Below are positions 45,502-54,847 of a DNA stretch of 64,000 nt, piece by piece. Every line of letters starts with the position of its first letter. Position 1 is the first letter of the stretch. A model generated the notes under the pieces. The model worked only from the letters and a program-made list of their open reading frames with translations. It had not been told where the DNA came from and ran no database searches. This DNA comes from Firmicutes bacterium CAG:95 (GTDB lineage Bacteria; Bacillota; Clostridia; Lachnospirales; Lachnospiraceae): positions 28,788-92,787 of the forward strand of contig FR902940.1 of the NCBI GenBank assembly GCA_000438155.1, in the 5' to 3' direction. A program made the translations under genes and the position numbers.

Positions 45502-46494
45502 TTATTTCCAATGATAACACCACAAATACAATTTCGGTGCCAATGCAAAGAATCTCACCTTAATCCGGTACCCTTTGGAAAGCAATTCCATTGCTTGTTC
45601 ATTCTGTCGTTCTTTTAAAAGCTTTTCATGGCACTCTTTCGTATAGATTTCATATTGCTTTCGCTCTGCCCCTGGCAATCCCGCCAGTTTCCCGGCCGTC
45701 AGCATAATGGAGATCAACAGAATCGAGGTTGCCTTACTCTCGCATTCCGGAAGAAGCCTTCGTACCTGCTCCCGGGCAATCTCCCAGCAACGGATCTGAT
45801 CCATATATTCCGGACGGAACGTGCGGTTCATGGCTCCCTGTGGATTCTGGTAATATCCGTATCCATGAAAATCAATCTCAACAATCGTTTCTGTTTTGGG
45901 CAGCAGATCCATAAGAAAAAGCATATCCTCTCCGATGGTCATTCCCTCTCTGAACCACTCTTCGGTATGCATCTGTTGGAGCAAGGCTTTGCGGTACAGT
46001 TTGCTCCAGCACCGGCTGTTTCCACACAAAATCTGATCCCTTAGATATTCCTGTTTCTCATACAGCTTATAAGTCTGATCGCCTACCGGCACGGAATTGG
46101 CCACAATCTCCCACTCCCGTTCCGTATTCCAGATGGTAAAACGGCATCCGGCAATGTCACTTCCGGTCTGTTCCATCGCTCCATACAATCTCTGCAGCAT
46201 CTGAGGATGTATCCGGTCATCGGCATCCACAAAGGTAAGCAATTCTCCCTTTGCCAGTGCAATCCCATGATTTCGTGAGGCGGACACCCCAAGATCCTCC
46301 GTTGTGATGAAGGACAGATTCCCATAGCTTTGCACAAGCTTCTCACAGACCTCTGCGGTTCTATCTGTAGAACCGTCATTAATCACAATAATTTCCAACG
46401 GTTCATAGCTCTGTGCCTCAATGCTCTCTATGCAGTTTTTCAAATACCGTTCCCCGTTATAAACGGGAACGATCACACTAATCAGTGGCTGCAT
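45502..46494 (-). CDS. Glycosyltransferase, GT2 family
   Basis: 330 residues from ATG 46492-46494 with GGAG six bases upstream; a GTG at 46506 is the other start. GT-A opening LISVIVPVYNGERYLKNCIE, IIVINDGSTDRTAEV, and metal-binding FVDADDRIHPQML at about residue 90; then CRFTIWNT and IGEDMLFLMDLLP. EpsH/CpsI-like type of surface glycan clusters. A 110-base gap lies upstream, and a 23-base gap to the pyruvyltransferase downstream. Specificity unknown. Confidence 0.9.
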   Translation of the reverse strand: MQPLISVIVPVYNGERYLKNCIESIEAQSYEPLEIIVINDGSTDRTAEVCEKLVQSYGNLSFITTEDLGVSASRNHGIALAKGELLTFVDADDRIHPQMLQRLYGAMEQTGSDIAGCRFTIWNTEREWEIVANSVPVGDQTYKLYEKQEYLRDQILCGNSRCWSKLYRKALLQQMHTEEWFREGMTIGEDMLFLMDLLPKTETIVEIDFHGYGYYQNPQGAMNRTFRPEYMDQIRCWEIAREQVRRLLPECESKATSILLISIMLTAGKLAGLPGAERKQYEIYTKECHEKLLKERQNEQAMELLSKGYRIKVRFFALAPKLYLWCYHWK

Positions 46495-46616
46495 TCGTTT
46501 CTCCACAATAAATCAATCAATGAAACTACTTATTATTTATGTAATCATAACTATTCAGAACCACATTCGTAAAACCGCTGTTTCACAGCTAATTTTTACT
46601 CATATGTCCTCATATA

Positions 46617-47672
46617 TTAGCGGTAATATAGGATCATTGCCAGCCGCAGCACCCGGATCATAAATACATTCGGATGCAGAAGCACCAGATAAAGAAGCAG
46701 ATTGGACTTTTCATGAATCTCGACTACCGTCTTCTGTACCAGTTCCTTTACCTCCGGAGCATTACAGATCTCCCTGATGTTCTTTTTATATCCGGCCGGA
46801 TTACCTCTTGCCTCATTCTTAAGCACAAGCAGCAGCAGGAAAAGATACTCCCGGTCTGCCTGATCCAGCATCCATGCATAGTCCGGCATGGGAATTTCAT
46901 TGCTATTACAGCATTTGTCTTCTAAAATATGGCTGATAATTCCCCGTAACCTCCGGTTATTCTCATAAAGTCCCTTGTCATACTGATGTGCCATGGACTC
47001 CGTCACATACAGATAATGATAATATGCCTTATGATTCATAACTACCAGATGCTCGCAGTCTAACAGGCAGGGTAATAGTAATGTCAGGTCTTCCCCCATC
47101 CGGATATCAGTCTGGCAGTATTTCATATTGTCTAAGACCAGTTTCCTGGAAATCAGCTTCATACAGCGGGAAATCGTTACATACCGGTGCTCCTGCCCCA
47201 GCACAAACGGCAGCACCTTCTTTAATAAAGTCTCCCGGTTATACTCTCCGGGGACAAGCTGCTGGTATACAGGCTCGCTCGTTCCGTTGTCCCGTTCAAT
47301 CACATAATCACTCGATACAATCTCTGAATTACTTCCCGTCACATACGGAATCATCTCCACAACCATCTGCGGTTCCACCCAGTCATCACTGTCTACAAAG
47401 CAGAGATATTCCCCGTTGCTGTGTTCCACCCCATATTTCCACGCGGACACAAGACCACCATTTTCTTTATGAAAAACCTTAATCTGTGGATATTTATTGG
47501 CAAAACAATCGCACAATGCTCCACTGTCATCTGTAGACCCATCATCAACAAGAAGGATTTCCACATTCTGATAGGTCTGTGCGATCAGGGAATTCACACA
47601 TTTTTTCAAATATTTTGCCGTATTATAAACCGGTACAATAATACTTACTTTATAATTTTCTTTACTGTTCAT
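46617..47672 (-). CDS. Glycosyltransferase, GT2 family
   Basis: 351 residues. VSIIVPVYNTAKYLKKCVNS, VEILLVDDGSTDDSGALCDC, CFVDSDDWVEPQMVVEMIP with the DxD motif, and DIRMGEDLTLLLPCLLDC. It is close in build to the GT2 at 45502-46494 and to 56206-57210, so these three are paralogues. A 97-base AT-rich gap separates it from the GT4 upstream, and a 110-base gap follows, with a weak GC-poor hairpin near the stop. Donor sugar unknown. Confidence 0.9.
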   Translation of the reverse strand: MNSKENYKVSIIVPVYNTAKYLKKCVNSLIAQTYQNVEILLVDDGSTDDSGALCDCFANKYPQIKVFHKENGGLVSAWKYGVEHSNGEYLCFVDSDDWVEPQMVVEMIPYVTGSNSEIVSSDYVIERDNGTSEPVYQQLVPGEYNRETLLKKVLPFVLGQEHRYVTISRCMKLISRKLVLDNMKYCQTDIRMGEDLTLLLPCLLDCEHLVVMNHKAYYHYLYVTESMAHQYDKGLYENNRRLRGIISHILEDKCCNSNEIPMPDYAWMLDQADREYLFLLLLVLKNEARGNPAGYKKNIREICNAPEVKELVQKTVVEIHEKSNLLLYLVLLHPNVFMIRVLRLAMILYYR

Positions 47673-47769
47673 CCTGACTACGTCTCCGGATATATTCTTA
47701 TTTTACAACAAGTCATTAAAATATTACTTTATCTGACTCATTATATTAGTTCAGTAAAATTTCTACATT

Positions 47770-48819
47770 TTATACCAATTGCTGATAAATTTTTATAAGC
47801 TCCTGCAGACTCTTCTCAATGGAAAATTCTTTCTGTACCTTTGCTCTCGCATTCTTTCCCAGACATTCACACAATTCCGGATCTGACAATAATTTTTCCA
47901 GTGCTGACTTTAGTCCCTCCGGATCTTTGGGTTTGATTAACAATCCCGTCTGTCCCGGTTCAACCATCTGCGGGATTCCTCCCACATTAGTTGCAACAAT
48001 TCCACACTGATATGCCATAGCCTCTAAAACAGATACCGGTTGTCCTTCAAAATAAGTGGGAAAGACAAAAAGGTCACTGATCCGTAAATAATCCTTCTTG
48101 GCTTCGCCTTGAAGCCATCCAAGATCAGTCACATATTCCTTCATCTTCGCTGCTTCTTCCCGCAGTTCTTCGTCCTCCCAAATGCCGCCTAAAAGTAAAC
48201 GCATCTGTGGAAACTGCTCATGTAACTGCGGCAGAACAGAAAACAATTCCCGTAAGCCTTTTTCCTTGCAAAGTCTTCCCAAAAACAAAATTTTCTGTTT
48301 TCCATATTCCTTTTCTATACTATCCGGAACCGGTACTGCATTGGGAAACAGAATGACCTTGGAAGGCTCCAGTATTCCTTTGAAAAACTGTTTCAACTTA
48401 GGAGAAAGTACCAGAAACACATCCCCCATGCCAAGCACCTGACGGATCCTTGCTCTTCCCCGGTCATTCTGTTCCTTTTCATAAAAGGTTTCAAAATCGC
48501 CGCCATGCTGGTGAATGACGATCTTCTTTCCTGCACGCTTTGCTGCTTTAATGAACAGGGACTTCCGGTAATAGCTGCTGTCCGATGCCACATTCACATG
48601 CACAATCGGATATTCCGGTAACAGCTTCAGGAACTTCATATAGGCTTTCACAGCCTGCCAGAGCTTGCGGAGTTTACTTCCCTCAACCATCGTTCCAATG
48701 TAGTTAAGGTCTACTTTTTCGTTAATTCCGGCGTCGTAATAGTTATTCACTACCCCGGATATTCCGCCATGTACACTGCGATCCGGCCCAACCATTAACA
48801 CCTTGATTCGATCATCCAT
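47770..48819 (-). CDS. Glycosyltransferase, GT4 family
   Basis: 349 residues from ATG 48817-48819, which shares one base with the stop of the sugar-transferase gene (TGATG), so translation is coupled; a GTG at 48822 is the alternative. VLMVGPDRSVHGGISGVVNN, VHVNVASDSSYYRKSLFIKA, IVIHQHGGDFETFYEKEQND, ILFLGRLCKEKGLRELFSVL, VFPTYFEGQPVSVLEAMAYQ: a full GT-B retaining GT4 enzyme. Being next to the initiator, it probably adds the second sugar of the unit. Confidence 0.91.
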   Translation of the reverse strand: MDDRIKVLMVGPDRSVHGGISGVVNNYYDAGINEKVDLNYIGTMVEGSKLRKLWQAVKAYMKFLKLLPEYPIVHVNVASDSSYYRKSLFIKAAKRAGKKIVIHQHGGDFETFYEKEQNDRGRARIRQVLGMGDVFLVLSPKLKQFFKGILEPSKVILFPNAVPVPDSIEKEYGKQKILFLGRLCKEKGLRELFSVLPQLHEQFPQMRLLLGGIWEDEELREEAAKMKEYVTDLGWLQGEAKKDYLRISDLFVFPTYFEGQPVSVLEAMAYQCGIVATNVGGIPQMVEPGQTGLLIKPKDPEGLKSALEKLLSDPELCECLGKNARAKVQKEFSIEKSLQELIKIYQQLV

Positions 48820-50189
48820 CACTTGGAGCCTTTCCCTGCAAATACCACCCAGATGGTCTTAAACAGGATTTTAATATCCAGCCATAAAGACCAATTATCA
48901 ATATACTGTAAATCATACTTCACAACATCGTCAAAGTTCTCGATTTCACTCCGTCCGCTGACCTGCCACATGCCGGTAAGTCCCGGTGTCATGCTGATTC
49001 TGCGGCGGTAATACTGGTTATACTTTTCGAACTCATCCTCTGTGGGAGGTCTTGTTCCCACGAGGCTCATATCACCTTTAACCACATTATAGAACTGCGG
49101 CAGCTCGTCAATACTCGTTTTCCGGATAAATTTTCCAACCCTCGTGATACGGGGATCGTTTTCCATCTTAAACATCAGTCCCTTAACTTCATTCCGGGAC
49201 TGCAGCTCCTTCTTCCGCTCCTCCGCGTCGATGTACATGGAACGGAATTTATAAATCTTAAACCGTCTGCCGTTCCGTCCGATCCGGATCTGGGAGAACA
49301 GCACCGGCCCCGGTGAATCCAGCTTGATCGCAACCGCCACAAACGGGAAGAAAACCGCCGTGATCAGAAGTCCAACGAGACCTCCCACGATATCCATTAC
49401 GCGCTTTATCAACAGACGCTTATAGCTGCTGCGGAATCTGGTATAGGTAATAACCGGATAATTGCCAAAGCTGTCGATCTTCGTCCGGTTACTGTCGGCT
49501 CTCGGCAGTTCTACACAGAAATGACAGTTGACGCCCATTTCATCAAAGCTTCCTATAATTTCCTGTACCTGCTTCTGCAGCATATCCGGAGCATAGATAA
49601 ATACCTCATCCAATGCCATCAGGGTTGCTTCTTCCAAAAAATTTGGCTTTAAATCCTCCATACATACCGCGTCAACAATCTGATAGCTGACGTCAAGTTC
49701 CTTTTTGAGCTTCTCCATAACCTCCGCAAGAAGTGACTTCTGCGTAATGACAAGGACTTTAATTCTCGTTGACTCCGACCGGTAATGAAGCTTTACGGCC
49801 TTTTTAATCACTAAATGAATCAACAATGTGACCACGATATTCACGACAGGGAAGATAATCATCACCCAGCGTGAAAACTTGTCCGACCACTTTAAGAAAT
49901 ACATGATCGGCTGCACGCCAAGGAACATAATAATTTCATATTGTACAACCGCTGCAAATTCCTTTATTGTCTTTCTCTTCACGAAATTCCGGTTCCAGTC
50001 AAGGAAAAAGCTGTAAATCGTACAGACAAGCAAAAGCAGGAGACATACCTGAAAGTGAATCCCCTTGTCCTCCATATCCCGGAAATTCCGGAATCGGATA
50101 TACGTCGCAAGCACAAAGGAAATGACAATTCCGACAAGGTCTGCAAACCATAATCCATATACTGTTGCAATCTTATTTCTCTGATTCAT
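48819..50189 (-). CDS. Exopolysaccharide polyprenyl glycosylphosphotransferase (glycan initiator)
   Basis: 456 residues. Four to five N-terminal helices (residues 10-130), a CoA-binding-like middle, one helix near 275 (VGGLVGLLITAVFFPFVAVA), and the sugar-transferase domain with SPGPVLFSQIRIGRNGRRFK, IYKFRSMYIDAEERKKEL, RITRVGKFIRKTSIDELPQF, VKGDMSLVGTRPPTEDEF and MTPGLTGMWQVSGRSEIENF. WbaP/CpsE-like. It transfers the first sugar-1-phosphate to undecaprenyl phosphate. It is the first of two initiators, and GC is high here compared with the left end of the window. Confidence 0.95.
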   Translation of the reverse strand: MNQRNKIATVYGLWFADLVGIVISFVLATYIRFRNFRDMEDKGIHFQVCLLLLLVCTIYSFFLDWNRNFVKRKTIKEFAAVVQYEIIMFLGVQPIMYFLKWSDKFSRWVMIIFPVVNIVVTLLIHLVIKKAVKLHYRSESTRIKVLVITQKSLLAEVMEKLKKELDVSYQIVDAVCMEDLKPNFLEEATLMALDEVFIYAPDMLQKQVQEIIGSFDEMGVNCHFCVELPRADSNRTKIDSFGNYPVITYTRFRSSYKRLLIKRVMDIVGGLVGLLITAVFFPFVAVAIKLDSPGPVLFSQIRIGRNGRRFKIYKFRSMYIDAEERKKELQSRNEVKGLMFKMENDPRITRVGKFIRKTSIDELPQFYNVVKGDMSLVGTRPPTEDEFEKYNQYYRRRISMTPGLTGMWQVSGRSEIENFDDVVKYDLQYIDNWSLWLDIKILFKTIWVVFAGKGSK

Positions 50190-50232
50190 TCCTTACCTCC
50201 GGCATCTTACAGTAGTGTAATTTCATACTTTT

Positions 50233-51171
50233 CTATCTGCTAAAAATTCTGCGTATTCTGCGGCATACCTTCCGTAAAAATCTCTTCACTTTCATACTGA
50301 TTCTGATATAGTTCCGTTTCGCCTTACTGATCGGGGGCATGATGAGATATTCATAGTCCTTCCGGTGCTGCAGCAGATATTCCGGGTACGTATCATCCAC
50401 TTCCACACGCTCAAACCGGGCATCCCGCCCAAACATATCCTCCCCCAGCATCAGACGATATTTTGCCTCTGCCAGAATATCCTGCTTATTGTATTCCTGA
50501 TGTGCTGCCGCAACGACTTTATCTCCAATTCTCTTGGACACATCTGCTTCATGCCGGCTTCCCATATAGCCAAAATGCCATCCTCCATCTGCAATCCGAA
50601 CCGCATTCGGTGCCGTAACCTTTGCTTCACGAAGCTGGATAATACCGTCCTTTGGGATGCTTCGCTTTGCAAAAATTTTGGTTCCAAGCCACATTCTCCG
50701 TTCTACTCCCGGAAACTCACCGGTAATGGAAAGCAGATTTCCGGATACCTCTTCCATATTGATAAAGCAATAAAACATTCTCTGAGCCAGATGATACACC
50801 TTGTCCGGATCAAAATTCTGCTTCAACTCCTGCAAAACTCTGGGATTAGGGATTTCATCCACATCGCTTAAAAGGATCATGTCATTTTCACCTGCATCCG
50901 CAAGGCCCTTTTCCAACGCGTTCTTCTGAAATTTATCCCGCAGATGTGTTGTTGTGTTAACCGGCGAATTATCTACCACAATGTACTCGATTTTGGGTAA
51001 GAATTCACGAAACATCTCTTTATTCTTTTCAAAACACAATTCCTTGGGCTCACCGGAAAACGTTACCGTGGCTTCTTCAATAATAAACTTGTCTACATAA
51101 GGATCCAGAACATGAAGCCTCAGGTTCAGAATATCAAGTTCATTAAAAAATGGAATGCAATCGTAAACCAT
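50233..51171 (-). CDS. GT17-like glycosyltransferase
   Basis: 312 residues from ATG 51169-51171 with AGGAAGG upstream; the longer frame begins inside the neighbour gene. VYDCIPFFNELDILNLRLHV, DKFIIEEATVTFSGEPKELC, MILLSDVDEIPNPRVLQEL (DxD in SDVDEIP) and RRMWLGTKIFAKRSIP resemble GT17, a family best known for adding beta-1,4-GlcNAc, also found in bacterial clusters. A basic C-terminal tail follows. Sugar unassigned. Confidence 0.85.
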   Translation of the reverse strand: MVYDCIPFFNELDILNLRLHVLDPYVDKFIIEEATVTFSGEPKELCFEKNKEMFREFLPKIEYIVVDNSPVNTTTHLRDKFQKNALEKGLADAGENDMILLSDVDEIPNPRVLQELKQNFDPDKVYHLAQRMFYCFINMEEVSGNLLSITGEFPGVERRMWLGTKIFAKRSIPKDGIIQLREAKVTAPNAVRIADGGWHFGYMGSRHEADVSKRIGDKVVAAAHQEYNKQDILAEAKYRLMLGEDMFGRDARFERVEVDDTYPEYLLQHRKDYEYLIMPPISKAKRNYIRISMKVKRFLRKVCRRIRRIFSR

Positions 51172-51181
51172 ACGTATACCT

Positions 51182-51937
51182 TTACCTTCCTGCATGTCGC
51201 CAGAATAATAATGGCCGGATCAATTCCTTTAATTTCATCCAACGCCTTGTCCATGGATTCTGAAATTTCGGATACTGTTCATTTCTTCCCCACCACTTAT
51301 GAAAAACAAATGGTGCATCCACATCTGCAATCTCCGGAATGGGATGCTCATGACTGAAATATTTTGCGACCTCAATCGGTGCAATCTGCATTCCGGCAGC
51401 CTCAATGTCATGCTTATGCCGGCAGCACAGAAAGATATCTTCATTAAAGAATCCCTCTTCATCCTTTTCCCATTTTAAATCTGCCTTGCGAGGGAACTCC
51501 AAAAGTCTCTTGCTGCGTAGGGAAACACTGTTTCCAACGCGGCACCAGTTACCATAAATATCATGATAGCAATGCTGTTTTCCATCTGCCGGAATCGGCC
51601 AGGGTGCCCCGATATAATCATATTTTAAAAATTCATCCTGCCATTTTTCAGGATGTACGACAAATCCATCATAATGCACGAGCAGGACATAGTCCGTGTG
51701 AATATAATCCCCTAACTCATAAGCAATTTTATAATTAAAACAGTCAATATCCGTCAGTTTATCAGTATGTCGATAGGTAATTCCCTTAGGAAGAAAAAGA
51801 GGTTTCCGATGGGTAATCAGCACCACTTCACCAAAATGAATCCCCTGCATGCTGTATTCCAGGGCTTTCACTGTTTCATATAGTTTCACGCTTGTCATTG
51901 CTGCCAATGTTACATTAGGCAGCTCCAGCATTTTTTC
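51182..51937 (-). CDS. DUF5672-type putative glycosyltransferase
   Basis: 251 residues from ATG 51935-51937, with AGAAAGG nine bases upstream; an earlier ATG at 51973 lacks a good site. NVTLAAMTSVKLYETVKALE, GEVVLITHRKPLFLPKG, YVLLVHYDGFVVHPEKWQDE, YDYIGAPWPIPADGKQHCYH and RVGNSVSLRSKRLLEFPRKA are features of DUF5672, usually GT-A-like. The gene overlaps the GT11-like gene by 28 bases. No experimentally known relative recognised. Confidence 0.82.
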   Translation of the reverse strand, partial: EKMLELPNVTLAAMTSVKLYETVKALEYSMQGIHFGEVVLITHRKPLFLPKGITYRHTDKLTDIDCFNYKIAYELGDYIHTDYVLLVHYDGFVVHPEKWQDEFLKYDYIGAPWPIPADGKQHCYHDIYGNWCRVGNSVSLRSKRLLEFPRKADLKWEKDEEGFFNEDIFLCCRHKHDIEAAGMQIAPIEVAKYFSHEHPIPEIADVDAPFVFHKWWGRNEQYPKFQNPWTRRWMKLKELIRPLLFWRHAGR

Positions 51938-52956
51938 CATAAAAGCTTTACCTTTCTCTTTAATCCCCGCCATAACCGTAATCCATGATACATCTGATAA
52001 CGGATATTGCTTTTTAAGGTTTCAATCTTCTTATGTGAACCCTCCAACGGAACATTCAGTTTTTTATAAAAAACAGACGTCTCCTTGTACTGCTCCAATT
52101 CCCTGCGGCATTCCTCGCTGGTAAATACCTTTCCCTTCCGATCCTGATAATGCCAGCCTTCATAAATATTCTGTTCGGATGCCCAGTATCCATTCGATAC
52201 ATTATGCCGCGCCCAGTATTTCGGAGCGATGATATACTGTACCGTTGTACTGGTAAATGCCGGGAAATAAGCAAAGGAAGAATTGGCAAGCAGTAAATAT
52301 TTTGCATTCTTAATAATCGAATAATCCTTTGCAAGGTCAAAATTGTAAGCCGGAATTCCGGGCAGAATACGGGATGCCTCCTTGACATCATTCGTAATAA
52401 TCATAAATTCCATATCAGGACGGAGCTTCTTCATATTCCGGATGCCATCCATCCAGTATTTCTTCCGAAGGTACAACTCTGGACAGTCCAGATAGTCGCT
52501 GCAGCGCAGATGAAGAATACACAGGTTGTCCCTGCTGAATTCCTTACAATCATATTCTTCTTTTACCTTAAGCCATTCCCGGATCTCTTCCTTATGCCGG
52601 ATATAATAGCGTTCTGCCTGCATATTTCCCCAATAGAGGGTATTTTCTTCCGGATGAAGAAGCTTTTCATCCACTCCGGTCACGTAACAGCCATGGGTCA
52701 GATCGTGTCTGGAATTTCCGATATAGATCCGGTCTTCCTTCTCGTTATAACGTTCCATCTGTTCCTTGGGAACTTCTTTTCCATAGTCCAAATCCATAAA
52801 ATACAGGCCACAGCTGCTATGCATATTGTTGGCCATGGTTTCACTTCCCACGATTCCCCAGTCCATGCCATGATCCAAAGCCATACAGCGCAGGGTAATA
52901 TACCGGAACAGCTGGTTTCCCAGTCCGTCACCTGCCCCAATTTCCGTAGCTATCAT
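51910..52956 (-). CDS. GT11-like fucosyltransferase homologue, divergent
   Basis: 348 residues. EIGAGDGLGNQLFRYITLRC at the start matches the usual G-G-L-G-N-Q motif in part, and CILHLRCSDYLDCPELYL takes the place of H-x-R-R-G-D-Y: arginine is replaced by cysteine and glycine by serine. FMIITNDVKEASRILPG, then LLLANSSFAYFPAFTST, follow. So the donor site differs from ordinary GT11. It overlaps the ABC transporter stop by four bases and the DUF5672 gene by 28. Confidence 0.78.
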   Translation of the reverse strand: MIATEIGAGDGLGNQLFRYITLRCMALDHGMDWGIVGSETMANNMHSSCGLYFMDLDYGKEVPKEQMERYNEKEDRIYIGNSRHDLTHGCYVTGVDEKLLHPEENTLYWGNMQAERYYIRHKEEIREWLKVKEEYDCKEFSRDNLCILHLRCSDYLDCPELYLRKKYWMDGIRNMKKLRPDMEFMIITNDVKEASRILPGIPAYNFDLAKDYSIIKNAKYLLLANSSFAYFPAFTSTTVQYIIAPKYWARHNVSNGYWASEQNIYEGWHYQDRKGKVFTSEECRRELEQYKETSVFYKKLNVPLEGSHKKIETLKSNIRYQMYHGLRLWRGLKRKVKLLWKKCWSCLM

Positions 52957-54716
52957 AATGATGTCTCCACAATTTTCTCATTTTCAACCTTATAAATAAT
53001 ATCGCACTTCTCGATGGTATTGAGACGGTGCGCAATAATGACCATGGTCTTCTTACCGTGGAAGCTGTTCACAGCCTCCATAACGGCTGCCTCTGTTTCA
53101 TTATCAAGTGCCGATGTTGCCTCATCAAATACCAGGATTTCCGGATTATGATACAGAGCACGTGCAATCCCGATTCGTTGTCTTTGTCCACCGGACAGGC
53201 GGATTCCCCGGTCTCCGATCGTTGTATCCAGTCCCTCCGGAAGCTCTTCAATAAATTCCTTTAACTGCGCTTCTTCAAGCACCTCCCAGATACGTTTTTC
53301 ATCAATCTTATCCGCATCAATACCAAATGCGATATTTTCACGGATGGATTCATCAATCAGATAAATACTCTGCGGAATATAGCCAATCTGTGCAAGCCAG
53401 GATTCATAATTCTTAAAAATATCCACACCATCACAGGTAATCTGTCCTTCCTGTGCATGTAAAAGACCTAACAGAATATCCACAATCGTAGATTTTCCTG
53501 CACCTGAGGATCCCATAATACCAACAGACTTTCCTCTCGGAACCACCATATGGGCATCCGTAAAAATGTTCTTATCGGAATCCGGATAATGGAAGGAAAT
53601 ATGATTCAGTTCAATCTTATCATCCAGCTTCAGCTTCTCTTTCTGGGAATTGGCCTTCCGCTCTGCAAGCATGGCATCTGTCTTCATACCCTGCTGCAGG
53701 TTTTCATATACAAAGTTAAGGCTCGGCGTTGCATATGCAATCTCGGTAATATAAGTATTAATACGGTTCACACTTGGGAGCACACGGATCGCTGCCACAC
53801 CAAAGGTTGCGATCGTTGTCATCATCTCCGATACATCTCCACCGCCGTTGATATAAATAGTAATGTAGCCTAACATGCTGACAATAAAAATGGTTTCAAT
53901 AAGAAGACGTGGAGTATTATTCAATACCGCATAGTTTCTGGCCACATTTGCACCAACCTTACCGGTCTCATAATAGTTTCTTACAAAGAATTCTTCCCTG
54001 TTCAGGACCTTTACATCCTTCAAACCGTAGGTTGCCTGAATACGCCACTTGGCAATTCTGGACTGAATTTCCTGATTCTTAGCCCCGATCCGGTTTAACC
54101 TGGGCTTCAGCACCTTGACAATGACCAGGGTCAGGACGCCAAATACAAACATGACAAATAAAGTCATTTTCACATTCTGAATCAGTAATACAAGGAAAAT
54201 AAGGCACGATACCACCACTTCGGAAGCCAGTGACAAAACAGCCAGCATCAATGCAAAGGTCTGTGGAATATCGCTGTCCGTAATACGGAACACCGTTGGA
54301 ATGTCTGCTCCCAGATATTGCTCATACGGCCGATTTAAAAATTCTGCCATAACACGGCTGATCATATTGTTACGATTCTGGGTAATGAATGTATTCTGCC
54401 GGTAAACCAGAAATAACAGGTAAAGATTCTTAATCACATAGACCGCCATTAAAAACAACAACAGGGATACTGCAACCTGATTCACACTGGTAATGTGAAA
54501 TACAGTACAAATATTGCCAAGAACCTCGTATTTATCAATATATTCCTGTACCTTCTCCGGGGTCAGAAGCACGGTGACTACCGGGATCATTGTACTGACA
54601 CCGAGTGTCTCGAGGAAACCTCCAATAAAAATCATAAACCCAAGAAGCACCAGCTGGCGCTTCTGCTTCTTATCAAAAATTTGATTTATTTTCTGTAACA
54701 GGTTGGGCTGTTTCAT
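52953..54716 (-). CDS. ABC-type oligosaccharide flippase (MsbA/PglK-like)
   Basis: 587 residues, half-transporter. Membrane part with about six helices (start LVLLGFMIFIGGFLETLGVS), ATPase with Walker A GSSGAGKST, YIPQSIYLIDESI, LSGGQRQRIGIARALYHNPE, VFDEATSALD and AHRLNTIEKCD. It is paralogous to 14971-16704 in length and motif order, including the odd H-loop setting. First gene of the transcription unit that starts at the promoter 54770-54798; the leader is about 45 bases long. Confidence 0.9.
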   Translation of the reverse strand: MKQPNLLQKINQIFDKKQKRQLVLLGFMIFIGGFLETLGVSTMIPVVTVLLTPEKVQEYIDKYEVLGNICTVFHITSVNQVAVSLLLFLMAVYVIKNLYLLFLVYRQNTFITQNRNNMISRVMAEFLNRPYEQYLGADIPTVFRITDSDIPQTFALMLAVLSLASEVVVSCLIFLVLLIQNVKMTLFVMFVFGVLTLVIVKVLKPRLNRIGAKNQEIQSRIAKWRIQATYGLKDVKVLNREEFFVRNYYETGKVGANVARNYAVLNNTPRLLIETIFIVSMLGYITIYINGGGDVSEMMTTIATFGVAAIRVLPSVNRINTYITEIAYATPSLNFVYENLQQGMKTDAMLAERKANSQKEKLKLDDKIELNHISFHYPDSDKNIFTDAHMVVPRGKSVGIMGSSGAGKSTIVDILLGLLHAQEGQITCDGVDIFKNYESWLAQIGYIPQSIYLIDESIRENIAFGIDADKIDEKRIWEVLEEAQLKEFIEELPEGLDTTIGDRGIRLSGGQRQRIGIARALYHNPEILVFDEATSALDNETEAAVMEAVNSFHGKKTMVIIAHRLNTIEKCDIIYKVENEKIVETSL

Positions 54717-54769
54717 GATTCTTCTACCTTTATTCTTCTAAATTTATACACTGCTGCATAGATCAGAAT

Positions 54770-54798
54770 ATTATATCATACTTGTCTTTCATAAGCAA
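54770..54798 (-). promoter_or_regulatory. Predicted sigma-A-type promoter for the unit starting with the ABC flippase
   Basis: On the minus strand a TTGCTT box (54793-54798), a 17-base spacer and a perfect TATAAT box (54770-54775), about 54 bases upstream of the ABC gene start. It lies right after the terminator hairpin and partly overlaps its base, so it marks a new transcription unit. Confidence 0.7.
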
Positions 54799-54847
54799 AC
54801 ATGCGTAACCTTCCGGAAATCTTAAAAACGGAAGGTTACGCATGTTT
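54797..54847 (-). terminator. Bidirectional-looking rho-independent terminator
   Basis: Perfect inverted repeat with 19-base arms (54797-54815 and 54829-54847) and a 13-base loop, flanked by a run of seven T on the plus strand (54845-54851). On the minus strand the left arm encodes the last residues of the upstream membrane protein (stop at 54822-54824) and the far arm is followed by TTTGCTT, so the U-tract is weaker in the operon direction than on the opposite strand. It separates the acylation/GT11 unit from the ABC flippase unit. Confidence 0.8.

Noticed and set aside
46507..46616. Terminator at the small hairpin GCTGT-GAA-ACAGC after the GT2 stop
   Set aside because: Only a five-base stem and a T-run of four; too weak to call.
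47673..47769. Promoter in the AT-rich gap, with TATAAT at 47740-47745 on the minus strand
   Set aside because: No reasonable -35 box at 16-18 bases, and the gap is AT-rich enough to give such a box by chance.
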